From the NCBI GenBank assembly GCA_030150085.1, contig JASLGJ010000125.1:1-6375 (forward strand): a DNA stretch of 6,375 bases. Reading direction: 5' to 3'. Of the stretch, positions 1 through 5,389 are shown in pieces. A program made the position numbers and the translations under genes. This DNA comes from Candidatus Elarobacter sp. Lineage in GTDB: Bacteria > Vulcanimicrobiota > Vulcanimicrobiia > Vulcanimicrobiales > Vulcanimicrobiaceae. Every line of letters begins with the position of its first letter. Within the stretch, counting starts at the first letter, position 1. Below the pieces are notes generated by a model. It did no database searches, was not told where the DNA came from, and saw only the letters and a list, made by a program, of their open reading frames with translations.

Positions 1-1
1 C

Positions 2-181
2 GGCGCGACCCCGGCGGCGGCCGGGTCGAGCTCGGCGCGGGTCGCTGCGCTGCGCCGTTTCGCCGCTGCGCTGGGCGAGCTGGAGGCGTCGGTCGAGAGC
101 GCCGACGCGGCGCCGACCGCGGGCGAGCGCGCGGCGTGGACGCGCTTGCGCGCGAGCGCCGAAGCCGCGTTGCGCCGCTAG
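2..181 (+). CDS. C-terminal end of a protein cut by the left edge; possibly prephenate-dehydrogenase-like
   Basis: An open frame runs from base 2 to a TAG stop at 179-181 with strong G/C bias at third codon positions. Composition changes abruptly after the stop, which supports this as the true coding frame. The visible 59 residues are Ala/Arg/Glu-rich and look helical, with a segment reading ALRRFAAALGELEASVESAD and an ending EAALRR. This heptad-like helical tail resembles the C-terminal helical region of prephenate/arogenate dehydrogenases (TyrA family), but that is a weak resemblance and other helical enzymes would fit as well. No catalytic motif is in view, so the function stays open. The next gene starts 235 bases downstream, so the two are not tightly coupled. 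Confidence 0.6.
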   Translation, partial: GATPAAAGSSSARVAALRRFAAALGELEASVESADAAPTAGERAAWTRLRASAEAALRR

Positions 182-189
182 GATTTAGG

Positions 190-218
190 CTGAATAACCT
201 ACGCTGCGAACGTATCAT
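190..218 (+). promoter_or_regulatory. Weak sigma70-like promoter candidate
   Basis: CTGAAT at 190-195, a 17-base spacer, then TATCAT at 213-218, which matches the -10 consensus at five of six positions. The -35 element is poor (three of six). If used, transcription would start near 225 and give a leader of about 190 nucleotides, containing the hairpins at 256-375, before the formyltransferase start. This rests on sequence resemblance only, and the host's promoter consensus is unknown. Confidence 0.25.
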
Positions 219-255
219 AGCGGGCGCATATCAGCCTTCGCGATCCTGAGTATCA

Positions 256-285
256 GCGCGCGCACTGCATACAAAACGCGCGCGC
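256..285 (+). other. Hairpin with an 8-bp all-GC stem in the leader
   Basis: GCGCGCGC at 256-263 can pair with GCGCGCGC at 278-285 around a 14-base A-rich loop. The second arm is part of an alternating CG tract (277-285) flanked on both sides by AAAA (273-276 and 286-289). No T-run follows on the plus strand, so it is not a canonical intrinsic terminator. It could be an RNA leader element, or simply an alternating purine-pyrimidine DNA tract. Confidence 0.4.
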
Positions 286-302
286 AAAATCGAAACGTTT
301 GT

Positions 303-350
303 CTCCGCTCACGCAGGGAATGCTGCTGCGGAGCGCTGTATTTTGCTCCG
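303..350 (+). other. Pair of mutually exclusive hairpins, attenuator-like
   Basis: CTCCGC (303-308) pairs with GCGGAG (328-333), extended inside by GCAG (313-316) / CTGC (323-326) around a 6-base loop. The right arm also belongs to a second possible stem, CGGAGC (329-334) with GCTCCG (345-350), whose 10-base loop contains TTTT. Both cannot form at once, which is the geometry of attenuators and other switching leaders. The switching role is inference. The downstream gene is the formyltransferase at 417. Confidence 0.35.
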
Positions 351-359
351 GCAGGCGAC

Positions 360-375
360 CACGTCGAGCGACGTG
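360..375. other. 16-bp inverted repeat CACGTCG-AG-CGACGTG
   Basis: A perfect 7-bp inverted repeat with a 2-base centre ends 41 bases before the ATG at 417. As DNA it looks like an operator for a dimeric repressor. As RNA it would form a 6-bp stem with a GAGC tetraloop. The sequence alone does not decide between these. Confidence 0.4.
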
Positions 376-416
376 ACGCCGAATGCGCGACCCATTGCGG
401 GTGATCGGGGATGGCG

Positions 417-1514
417 ATGCGGATTGTATTCTTCACGGAGCTGAACTCCAAGATGGGCGCGGGCGTCTTCGACGTCCTGCGCGCGTCGAGCGACGTGAGC
501 GAGCTGCTGCTCGTCACGCGCGCCGACGACGTGCTGTGCTCGTACTTCCTGTTCGACCCCGACGCGCCCAACCTCAAAGCGATCGCGCGCGAGGCGGGAA
601 TCGCGGTGCTGCAGAGCGAGTCGATCAACACGCCCGAGTTCCGGGCCCAGATCGAGGCCTTCGCGCCCGACTACCTGATCGTGGCCAACTACCAGAAGAA
701 GATCGGGGCGAAGCTGGCCGCCGTCCCGCGCGTCGCGGCGCTGAACTTCCATCCCGCGCCGCTGCCGCGCTACGCCGGGCTGGCGTCGTTCTTCTGGATG
801 GCCAAAGCGGGCGAGACGCGCGCCGGCGTGACCTGCCACCTCGTCACCGACGTGTTCGACGGCGGCGACGCGGTGGGCCGCGCGCCGGTCGCGCTGACCG
901 GGCGCGAGACGACGGGCCAGATCCGCGACCTACACTTCGCCGTCGCGGCCGAGCTGATGGGCGAGCTGCTGCCCCGGCTCGCGAGCGAGTCGCTCGACCC
1001 GCAGCCGCAAGACCTGAGCGAGCGGACGTACTTCGGGCGCCCCGCGGTGGCCGACACGACGATCGACTGGCGGGCCGGGACGGACGCGATCCTGCGCACG
1101 GTGCGGGCCTGTCTGCCGCATCCCGGCGCGCTGGTGCGGCTGCCCAGCGGGATCTGCGTGCGCGTCACCTCGGCCGAGCTCTACCGTGCCGAGCGGGTCA
1201 CCGTGCGCCCCGGCACGCTGCGCAAGTCCGGCGGCGACTGGATCGCGGCGACGGTGGACGGCTGGATCCGCATCAACGCGGTCGCGTGCTTCGGGGCCGG
1301 CGATGCGCCCGACCCGGCCGAGGTCGCGGCCGGAGAGCTGGTGCTCGGCGAGGAAACGGCGGCGCTGCTGCGCTCGGGCGCGCGGCCCGACGACGTGCTC
1401 GCCCTGCTGCTGCGCGCCGCGCCGGCGCGGCCGGCGATCGAGGAGCGCCGCTCAACTGCCGGTTCCCTGGTAACGGTTCAGGCCGGTGCGCCAGAACGCG
1501 TAGGCCAGCACTAG
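417..1514 (+). CDS. Methionyl-tRNA formyltransferase-like enzyme (10-formyl-THF-dependent)
   Basis: Predicted cytosolic formyltransferase that moves a formyl group from 10-formyltetrahydrofolate to an amine. The start is set at ATG 417 because GGGG (407-410) sits six bases upstream and the product then begins MRIVFF, the family's first beta strand; ATG 411 is also possible. From 417 it is 365 aa. The N-terminal domain has NFHPAPLPRYAG (110-121) and GVTCHLVTDVFDGGD (137-151), giving the catalytic trio N110, H112, D148 with the spacing known for Fmt. A C-terminal Fmt-like domain follows, with IDW (216-218) and PHPGA (234-238). The loop after the catalytic His reads PAPLPRYAG, not the SLLPRWRG typical of housekeeping Fmt, and is closer to sugar or natural-product N-formyltransferases. 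The protein is about 50 aa longer than E. coli Fmt (315 aa), and its last 21 codons overlap the opposite-strand permease. No deformylase gene is adjacent, so initiator-tRNA formylation is not assured. Confidence 0.85.
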   Translation: MRIVFFTELNSKMGAGVFDVLRASSDVSELLLVTRADDVLCSYFLFDPDAPNLKAIAREAGIAVLQSESINTPEFRAQIEAFAPDYLIVANYQKKIGAKLAAVPRVAALNFHPAPLPRYAGLASFFWMAKAGETRAGVTCHLVTDVFDGGDAVGRAPVALTGRETTGQIRDLHFAVAAELMGELLPRLASESLDPQPQDLSERTYFGRPAVADTTIDWRAGTDAILRTVRACLPHPGALVRLPSGICVRVTSAELYRAERVTVRPGTLRKSGGDWIAATVDGWIRINAVACFGAGDAPDPAEVAAGELVLGEETAALLRSGARPDDVLALLLRAAPARPAIEERRSTAGSLVTVQAGAPERVGQH

Positions 1515-2249
1515 CGCGGCCAGCCCGACCAGCGGGGTCAGCAGCCCCACCGCGGGGTTCAGGTGCAGCGCGTCCTCGCTCTTGTGGAGCAAGAACGTGG
1601 CCGGGAAGTAGTTCATGAACGCGAAGGGCAGCCCGAAGGCCAGCACGAGCTTGACGCCGCGCTGGTAGATCGAGAGCGGGTAGCGCGAGAAGTCCTGCTC
1701 GAGCGACATCACGACCCAGCGCAGCGAGTCGATGCGGATGAACCAGAACGAGGCGGTCGCGATCGCCAGGTTGATCCCGAAGTCGATCAGCGCGCCGCCC
1801 AGCGCGACCAGCGGCACGTAGCACAGGAAGACCCAGTCGACCCGCACGTGCGCGAACGCGGTCGCGCCGGCGAAGTAGATCAGGGCCAGGATCAGCTCGT
1901 CGGGCCAGATCTGCTGCGGCACCGTCATGGCCTGGAAGAGCGGGTCGAGCGGGCGGATCAGGAAGCGGTCGAACTGCCCCTCGCGCACGAACTCCGGCAC
2001 GCTCCCGACGGTAAAGAAGACCGTGTTGTGCAGCCCGTGGCCGAGCATCCACAGCCCGTACATGAAGGCCGTCTGGCGGAAGTCCCAGCCGTTGATCGAG
2101 GGGAAGTTGCGCAGGGTCACCCAGAGCGCGATCACGGCGGTGCCGTGCAGCACGACGGTGAAGCCCGCCCACATGAGGAAGTTCGCCCGGTACTCCAGCA
2201 TCGTGAGCAGGTTGATGCGCCAGTAGCGTGCATACGTCGCGAGGTACAC
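1452..2249 (-). CDS. ABC-2 type transporter permease (DUF990/COG3694-like)
   Basis: Integral inner-membrane subunit of an ABC exporter, 265 aa, the usual length for this family. About six hydrophobic segments lie near residues 22-45, 58-80, 115-135, 138-172, 198-216 and 232-253. Family signatures are visible: REGQFDRFLIRPLDP (89-103), YPLSIY (190-195), NYFPA (213-217) and a terminal LNRYQGTGS. The start is GTG at 2249, preceded on the minus strand by GGAGGGG (2257-2251), whose spacing to the start is unusually short; the next Met in frame is residue 17 (ATG at 2201), but the first 16 residues fit the family's N-terminus. Such permeases normally sit in a cassette with an ATPase (COG4586) and a second permease (COG4587). 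Neither is next to it: upstream is a divergent DNA glycosylase and downstream a convergent formyltransferase. Its substrate is unknown and its partners must lie elsewhere. Confidence 0.88.
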   Translation of the reverse strand: MYLATYARYWRINLLTMLEYRANFLMWAGFTVVLHGTAVIALWVTLRNFPSINGWDFRQTAFMYGLWMLGHGLHNTVFFTVGSVPEFVREGQFDRFLIRPLDPLFQAMTVPQQIWPDELILALIYFAGATAFAHVRVDWVFLCYVPLVALGGALIDFGINLAIATASFWFIRIDSLRWVVMSLEQDFSRYPLSIYQRGVKLVLAFGLPFAFMNYFPATFLLHKSEDALHLNPAVGLLTPLVGLAALVLAYAFWRTGLNRYQGTGS

Positions 2250-3181
2250 GCCCCTCCGGTTCCGTTCGCGAGGCCGTCGTCCCCGTCCGGACCCCCTACC
2301 GGCTCGACCTGACCGCGGTCGCGCTGCGCCGCCTGAGCACCAACGTGGTCGACGTCTTCGAGGGCGGGACGTACCGCCGGCTGCTGGGCGACCCGCTCCG
2401 CCCGACCTTGCTGACCGTGGCCCAGACCGCGCCCGATGCGCTGACCGTGCGCCTCCAGGGCCCGGCGGCCGAGCGACTCGACCCGGCCGCCCAGGCGGAC
2501 CGGATGCTGGGCGCGCGGCGCGACCTGAGCGCCTTCTACGCCGGCGCGGCGCGCTTTCCGTGGCTGGAGCGGATCGCCCGGGGCGCGCGCGGGGTCAAGC
2601 CGCCGCGCTACCCGTCGCTGTGGGAGACGGTCTGCAACGCGGTCGTCTACCAGCAGGTCTCGATCCACGCCGCGGGCGCGATCCTGCGCCGGGTGATCGA
2701 GCGCTACGCCTTCCCGGTCGAGCTGGGCGACGCGCGCGTCTACCCCTTCCCCGCGCCCGAGACGCTGCGCGACGCCGACCCGGTCGAGCTGCGCGACCTC
2801 GGCCTGTCGGCCAACAAGATCGTCGCCCTCAAGGCCACCGCGCGCGCGCTCGACGCGGGCGCGCTGGCCGAGGACGCGCTCGAGGCGCTGCCCACCCCCG
2901 CGCTGCTCGAGACGCTGGTGGCGCACAAGGGGATCGGGCCCTGGACGGCCGCGGTGATCGCCCTGCGCGGTTTCGGCCGGCTCGACGTGTTCCCCATGAA
3001 CGACTCGGGCGTGGCGAAGTCGCTGCGGGCGCTGACCGGCGATCCCGACGTGCGGCCCGAGCCGGTGCTGGCCGCGCTCGCCCCGCAGCAGGGCATGCTG
3101 TACTACCACCTGCTGCTGGGCCGGCTGCACGCGAGCGGCGAGATCGCGCTCTCGTCAGAGGGACAGGCCGCAGAGGGGTAG
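2228..3181 (+). CDS. alkA: DNA-3-methyladenine glycosylase II (AlkA-type, HhH-GPD superfamily)
   Basis: Base-excision repair enzyme, 317 aa, expected to cut the N-glycosidic bond of alkylated purines in DNA. An N-terminal part (about 20-110) matches the layout of the AlkA N-domain. The HhH-GPD core follows: YQQVSIHAA (141-149), LGLSANKI (191-198), the helix-hairpin-helix LVAHKGIGPWTAAVIALRG (230-248), then DVFPMND with the predicted catalytic Asp at D259. There are no four-cysteine iron-sulfur ligands at the C-terminus, which argues against MutY or endonuclease III. The start is GTG 2228. A stop at 2213-2215 closes the frame upstream and no ATG, GTG or TTG lies in the next 30 codons, so GTG 2228 is the only usual start. 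No Shine-Dalgarno is evident. The 5' end overlaps the divergent permease by 22 bp, so its promoter must lie inside the permease gene. No Ada-type regulator is in view. Confidence 0.87.
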   Translation: MHTSRGTRPSGSVREAVVPVRTPYRLDLTAVALRRLSTNVVDVFEGGTYRRLLGDPLRPTLLTVAQTAPDALTVRLQGPAAERLDPAAQADRMLGARRDLSAFYAGAARFPWLERIARGARGVKPPRYPSLWETVCNAVVYQQVSIHAAGAILRRVIERYAFPVELGDARVYPFPAPETLRDADPVELRDLGLSANKIVALKATARALDAGALAEDALEALPTPALLETLVAHKGIGPWTAAVIALRGFGRLDVFPMNDSGVAKSLRALTGDPDVRPEPVLAALAPQQGMLYYHLLLGRLHASGEIALSSEGQAAEG

Positions 3182-3239
3182 GTCGCCGAGGGGAGCGAAC
3201 CTGGCCGGACCCACCCCACAGATTGAGGAGACCCGTCCG

Positions 3240-3740
3240 ATGGTGTTCATCCGCGCGCTCGCTCTTGCCGTGCTCGCCTGTGCGCTCGGCGCGCCGGCCG
3301 TCACGGCCGCGCCCACCCCCGTGCCGGGCGGAGCCAACCAGGTCGGCGCGACGAGCGGCGCGCTCGGCCAGACGCTGTTCAACGGTCTCGTCCGGCTCAA
3401 GGTCGACGACCTGCGCGACGCGACCGCGGCCGACCACCCCGAGTCGGCCCTGCCGGGCCCCAACCAGCGCGTGATGGTGCTCTCGGCGCTCGTGCGCAAC
3501 GGCACGCACGCCAACTTCGCCGAGCTGCTCACCTACACGCTGGCCGACGCCGACGACGTGACGTTCGAGATTCCGGGCTACCTGATCAAGCCCAGCCCGG
3601 TCAACATCCTGCAAGCCGGCGCCGCGCGCCAGCGCGCGCTGTTCCTGGTCGACAGCGCGTACCATCCCACCAAGCTGATCGTGCGCTGCCCGAGCTGCAG
3701 CACGTCGCGCCCGTTCCGGGCCTTTCGCATCACGCTCTGA
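3240..3740 (+). CDS. Small secreted protein of unknown function
   Basis: A 166-aa protein with a clear Sec signal: basic-hydrophobic MVFIRALALAVLACALG and a likely signal peptidase I site after TAA (residues 22-24). Mature start is near P25. The mature part alternates short hydrophobic stretches with polar turns, includes MVLSALVRNGTH (79-90) and YTLADADDVTFEI (99-111), and looks like an all-beta, possibly Ig-like (DUF4352-like) domain. It carries a CPSC motif (150-153) that could form a disulfide or bind metal. C14 sits in the signal core, but VLAC is a poor lipobox and the AxA-like site is better, so a lipoprotein is less likely. GAGGAG (3225-3230) lies nine bases before the ATG. It follows alkA by 58 bp and may be co-transcribed, though no functional link is evident. 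I do not recognise a named family. Confidence 0.75.
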   Translation: MVFIRALALAVLACALGAPAVTAAPTPVPGGANQVGATSGALGQTLFNGLVRLKVDDLRDATAADHPESALPGPNQRVMVLSALVRNGTHANFAELLTYTLADADDVTFEIPGYLIKPSPVNILQAGAARQRALFLVDSAYHPTKLIVRCPSCSTSRPFRAFRITL

Positions 3741-3753
3741 GCGCGGCGCTCAG
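3737..3753. terminator. Palindrome holding both convergent stop codons, possible bidirectional terminator
   Basis: CTGAGCG (3737-3743) and CGCTCAG (3747-3753) form a perfect 7-bp stem around a 3-base loop, with a further G-T pair at 3736/3754. The stem contains the TGA stop of the plus-strand gene (3738-3740) and the TGA stop of the minus-strand gene (TCA at 3750-3752). No T-run follows on either side, so it is not a classic intrinsic terminator. In a GC-rich host it may still mark transcript ends in both directions. Confidence 0.4.
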
Positions 3754-4148
3754 GTCAGGACGATCGAGGCGGTGCCCTTGAACGGGTGGCTGACGGTGTA
3801 GTCGTCGGTCTGGCCGCTGCGCGGGCCGGCCAGCGTGGTGTGGCGGACCGTCGTGAAGCCGAAGGTGTCGACCTGGCACGACGTCTCGCCGGCCAGGTTC
3901 AGCTCGGGCAGCAGCAGGCTGAAGAACGTCGTGTCGGCGTCGAACGACTTTTGGACGACGACCGAGAGCAGCATGCCGACGGGCGTGTCGGTGCGTTGGA
4001 GCTGCGCGCCGGAGAACGTCTGCGCGTGCCCGCGATCGTCGTAGGTGAGGTGCGGGTTGGGCCCGGTCAGATCGTCGAGCGTGTAGGTGACGGTGACGTG
4101 CCCGTGCTTGAGCTCGTAGTGGTTGGCCTGGCCGAGAGCGGACGCCAT
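3750..4148 (-). CDS. Small hypothetical protein, probably cytosolic and beta-rich
   Basis: A 132-aa protein that I do not recognise as a named family. The start is ATG 4148, with GAGGAG seven bases upstream on the minus strand; the frame stays open further upstream to 4238, but that extension looks like leader sequence and has no ribosome site. There is no signal peptide or membrane segment. Composition is rich in Thr, Val and alternating hydrophobic residues, for example HVTVTYTLDDLTG (17-29) and SVVVQKSFDADTTFFSLLLP (62-81), suggesting a compact beta fold. There is one cysteine (C91). It converges on the secreted-protein gene with nine bases between the stop codons and is divergent from the pirin cluster. 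A short GC hairpin (4161-4176) lies directly upstream of its ribosome site. Codon bias matches its neighbours, so a real gene is likely. Confidence 0.72.
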   Translation of the reverse strand: MASALGQANHYELKHGHVTVTYTLDDLTGPNPHLTYDDRGHAQTFSGAQLQRTDTPVGMLLSVVVQKSFDADTTFFSLLLPELNLAGETSCQVDTFGFTTVRHTTLAGPRSGQTDDYTVSHPFKGTASIVLT

Positions 4149-4208
4149 GACGAATCTCCTCGCGCGGATCAGCGCGCCGGTCGCTGAGACAGGGTCGAAT
4201 TTGGCCCG

Positions 4209-4238
4209 ACTGTAGCACCGCGGCCGGGACTCGGGCAA
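4209..4238 (-). promoter_or_regulatory. Candidate sigma70-like promoter for the 3750-4148 gene
   Basis: On the minus strand, TTGCCC (4238-4233), an 18-base spacer and TACAGT (4214-4209) give a plausible -35/-10 pair. Transcription would start near 4202, leaving a leader of about 54 nucleotides that carries the GAGGAG ribosome site. The spacing is acceptable and the -10 matches four of six consensus bases. No experimental support can be given. Confidence 0.35.
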
Positions 4239-4270
4239 CGATGCGAACCAAGCGTTGACATACGCCGGGC

Positions 4271-4349
4271 GGAACCACCCTCGCTCGCCGGGAGAGCCGA
4301 CGAGCGGGCGCGGTTACCGCCCGGGAACCGACGGAACCGCTCGGGAACC
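4271..4349 (+). repeat. Four GGAACC direct repeats upstream of the pirin gene
   Basis: GGAACC occurs at 4271-4276, 4324-4329, 4333-4338 and 4344-4349. The last three start 9 and 11 bp apart, so about one helical turn each, as expected for a regulator binding one face of DNA. GGAAC is also the core -35 motif of many ECF sigma factors, but I see no matching -10 at the right distance. CGGTT (4311-4315) pairs with AACCG (4326-4330), giving a small hairpin that overlaps the second copy. The repeats end 21 bases before the pirin start codon, partly where a repressor or leader element would sit. Confidence 0.45.
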
Positions 4350-4370
4350 ACCGGGGTCGGGAGGACAGCC

Positions 4371-5111
4371 ATGGACACCACGACCACGCCCGTCTTCACC
4401 ATCCAGCGCGCCGCCGACCGCGCCCGCTTCGACTTCGGCTGGCTCGAGACGCACCACTCGTTCAGCTTCGCGGATTACTACGACCCGGCCAACCTCAACT
4501 GGGGCGCGCTGCGCGTCTTCAACGACGACACGGTGCAGCCGGGCCAGGGCTTCGGCACCCACCCGCACCGCGACATGGAGATCGTCACCTACGTGCTGCG
4601 CGGCGAGCTCGAGCACCGCGACTCGCTCGGCCAGCACGGCGTGGTCGCGCCGGGCGGCATCCAGTACATGAGCGCCGGAACGGGCGTGCGCCACAGCGAG
4701 TTCAACCACTCGCAAGCCAACGACGTCCACTTCGTGCAGATGTGGGTCCTGCCGCGCAGCTACGGCGAGACCCCGGCTTACGGCCAGCACAGCTTCGACG
4801 AGAGCGCGCGCCGCAACCGCTGGCTGACGATGGCCAGCGGCGAGCGCGGGACCGAGGCGCCCGTCGTGCTGCGGGCCGACGCCACCCTGCGCGCCGCCAA
4901 GCTGGAGGACGGCGTGCTGGACTACACGTTCGCGGCGGGCCGCTACGGTTTTCTGTTCGTCGCCGAGGGCGAGGTCGTCGCCAACGGCGCGCGCTTGAAC
5001 GCGGGCGACGCGGCGCGCATCCTCGGCCCGCAGCGGCTCGACGTGCGCGGCAGCGGCGAGCTGGTGCTGTGGGACGTGCCGCCGACCGACGTCCGGCTGG
5101 AGGATGCATGA
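4371..5111 (+). CDS. Pirin family bicupin (YhhW-like, possible quercetinase)
   Basis: Cytosolic metal-binding bicupin of 246 aa, close to E. coli YhhW (231 aa). The N-terminal cupin holds the pirin signature: GTHPHRDMEIVTYVLRGELE (62-81), HRDSLG (82-87), APGGIQYMSAGTGVRHSE (93-110). The expected metal ligands H64, H66, H108 and E110 are all present with YhhW spacing. The C-terminal cupin (about 165-240) keeps the fold, as in FLFVAEGEVV (194-203), without a full metal site, as usual. Some family members cleave quercetin with O2 in vitro and others act as redox-linked regulatory partners; which applies here is unknown. The start has GGGAGG (4359-4364) six bases upstream. Its stop overlaps the next gene's ATG in an ATGA, so the two are translationally coupled. 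Regulation may involve the GGAACC repeats upstream. Confidence 0.92.
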   Translation: MDTTTTPVFTIQRAADRARFDFGWLETHHSFSFADYYDPANLNWGALRVFNDDTVQPGQGFGTHPHRDMEIVTYVLRGELEHRDSLGQHGVVAPGGIQYMSAGTGVRHSEFNHSQANDVHFVQMWVLPRSYGETPAYGQHSFDESARRNRWLTMASGERGTEAPVVLRADATLRAAKLEDGVLDYTFAAGRYGFLFVAEGEVVANGARLNAGDAARILGPQRLDVRGSGELVLWDVPPTDVRLEDA

Positions 5112-5374
5112 GACAAGGTGCCTGCGAGCACGCCGCGCTGGTGCGCGATCCCCGCCCGCGCACGCCCGAGGGCTGCGAGGAGTGCCTCCGGCTCGGCGAC
5201 GAGTGGGTGCACCTGCGCCTGTGCGAGACCTGCGGGCACGTCGGCTGCTGCGACTCCTCCAAGAACAAGCACGCCACCAAGCACTTTCACGCCACCGCGC
5301 ACCCGGTCGTGAAGTCGTTCCAGCCGGGCGAGAACTGGATGTGGTGCTACGTCGACGAGACTATCTGGGATTAG
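5108..5374 (+). CDS. UBP-type zinc-finger protein (zf-UBP, single domain)
   Basis: An 88-aa protein made almost entirely of one UBP-type zinc finger. Candidate zinc ligands are C6, H8, C23, C26, C39, C42, H44, C47, C48, H55, H59, H61, H65 and C80; the blocks CEECLRLGDEWVHLRLC (23-39) and GHVGCCDSSKNKHATKHFH (43-61) are typical of bacterial members. In eukaryotes (USP5, HDAC6) this fold binds the free C-terminal Gly-Gly of ubiquitin. The role of bacterial versions is not established, and no ubiquitin-like protein is in view. The start ATG (5108) overlaps the pirin stop by four bases, and GGAGGA (5099-5104) lies just upstream, so translation is coupled. The same frame is open further upstream through the pirin gene, but that extension is a shadow without family character. 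A Clp-N protein follows after 15 bases, suggesting one operon. Confidence 0.9.
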   Translation: MRQGACEHAALVRDPRPRTPEGCEECLRLGDEWVHLRLCETCGHVGCCDSSKNKHATKHFHATAHPVVKSFQPGENWMWCYVDETIWD

Positions 5375-5389
5375 CGTAGCGCCGTGACG

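Larger units (their letters stand above)
182..416 (+). other. Non-coding leader region with successive inverted repeats
   Basis: I see no credible gene in this stretch. Hand count over 181-300 gives about 52% GC, well below the flanking genes. It contains a long-range inverted repeat AGGCTGA (187-193) / TCAGCCT (231-237), then the hairpins listed separately at 256-285, 303-350 and 360-375. TATCA occurs at 213, 229 and 251; the last two copies are TATCAG, 22 bp apart. The region probably serves as promoter and 5' leader of the formyltransferase gene at 417. A structured leader RNA is inference from these repeats. I recognise no known riboswitch family. Confidence 0.5.

Noticed and set aside
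383..1618. Plus-strand open frame overlapping the formyltransferase in another register
   Set aside because: Its translation is Arg/Ala/Gly repeats. The 417-1514 frame carries the catalytic motifs.
1563..2312. Long plus-strand open frame opposite the permease
   Set aside because: Its product is rich in Arg, Glu, His and Gln without family features. The minus-strand frame gives a clear membrane protein with known motifs.
2132..3130. Long minus-strand open frame opposite alkA
   Set aside because: A low-complexity Arg/Gly/Gln shadow. The plus strand encodes an intact HhH-GPD enzyme.
3240..3281. Possible lipoprotein signal in the secreted protein (VLAC with Cys at residue 14)
   Set aside because: The residue before Ala is Leu rather than a small one, the stretch before the Cys is short, and a better signal peptidase I site exists after residue 24.
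4255..4260. Perfect TTGACA -35 hexamer upstream of the pirin gene
   Set aside because: At a 17-base spacing the next hexamer is CCCTCG, and no TATAAT-like sequence lies at 16-18 bases. Without a -10 it is not a supported promoter.
4742..5107. In-frame upstream extension of the zinc-finger gene through the pirin gene
   Set aside because: The upstream translation is Arg/Ala-rich low-complexity sequence typical of a shifted reading of a GC-rich gene. The zinc-finger family starts near the ATG at 5108.
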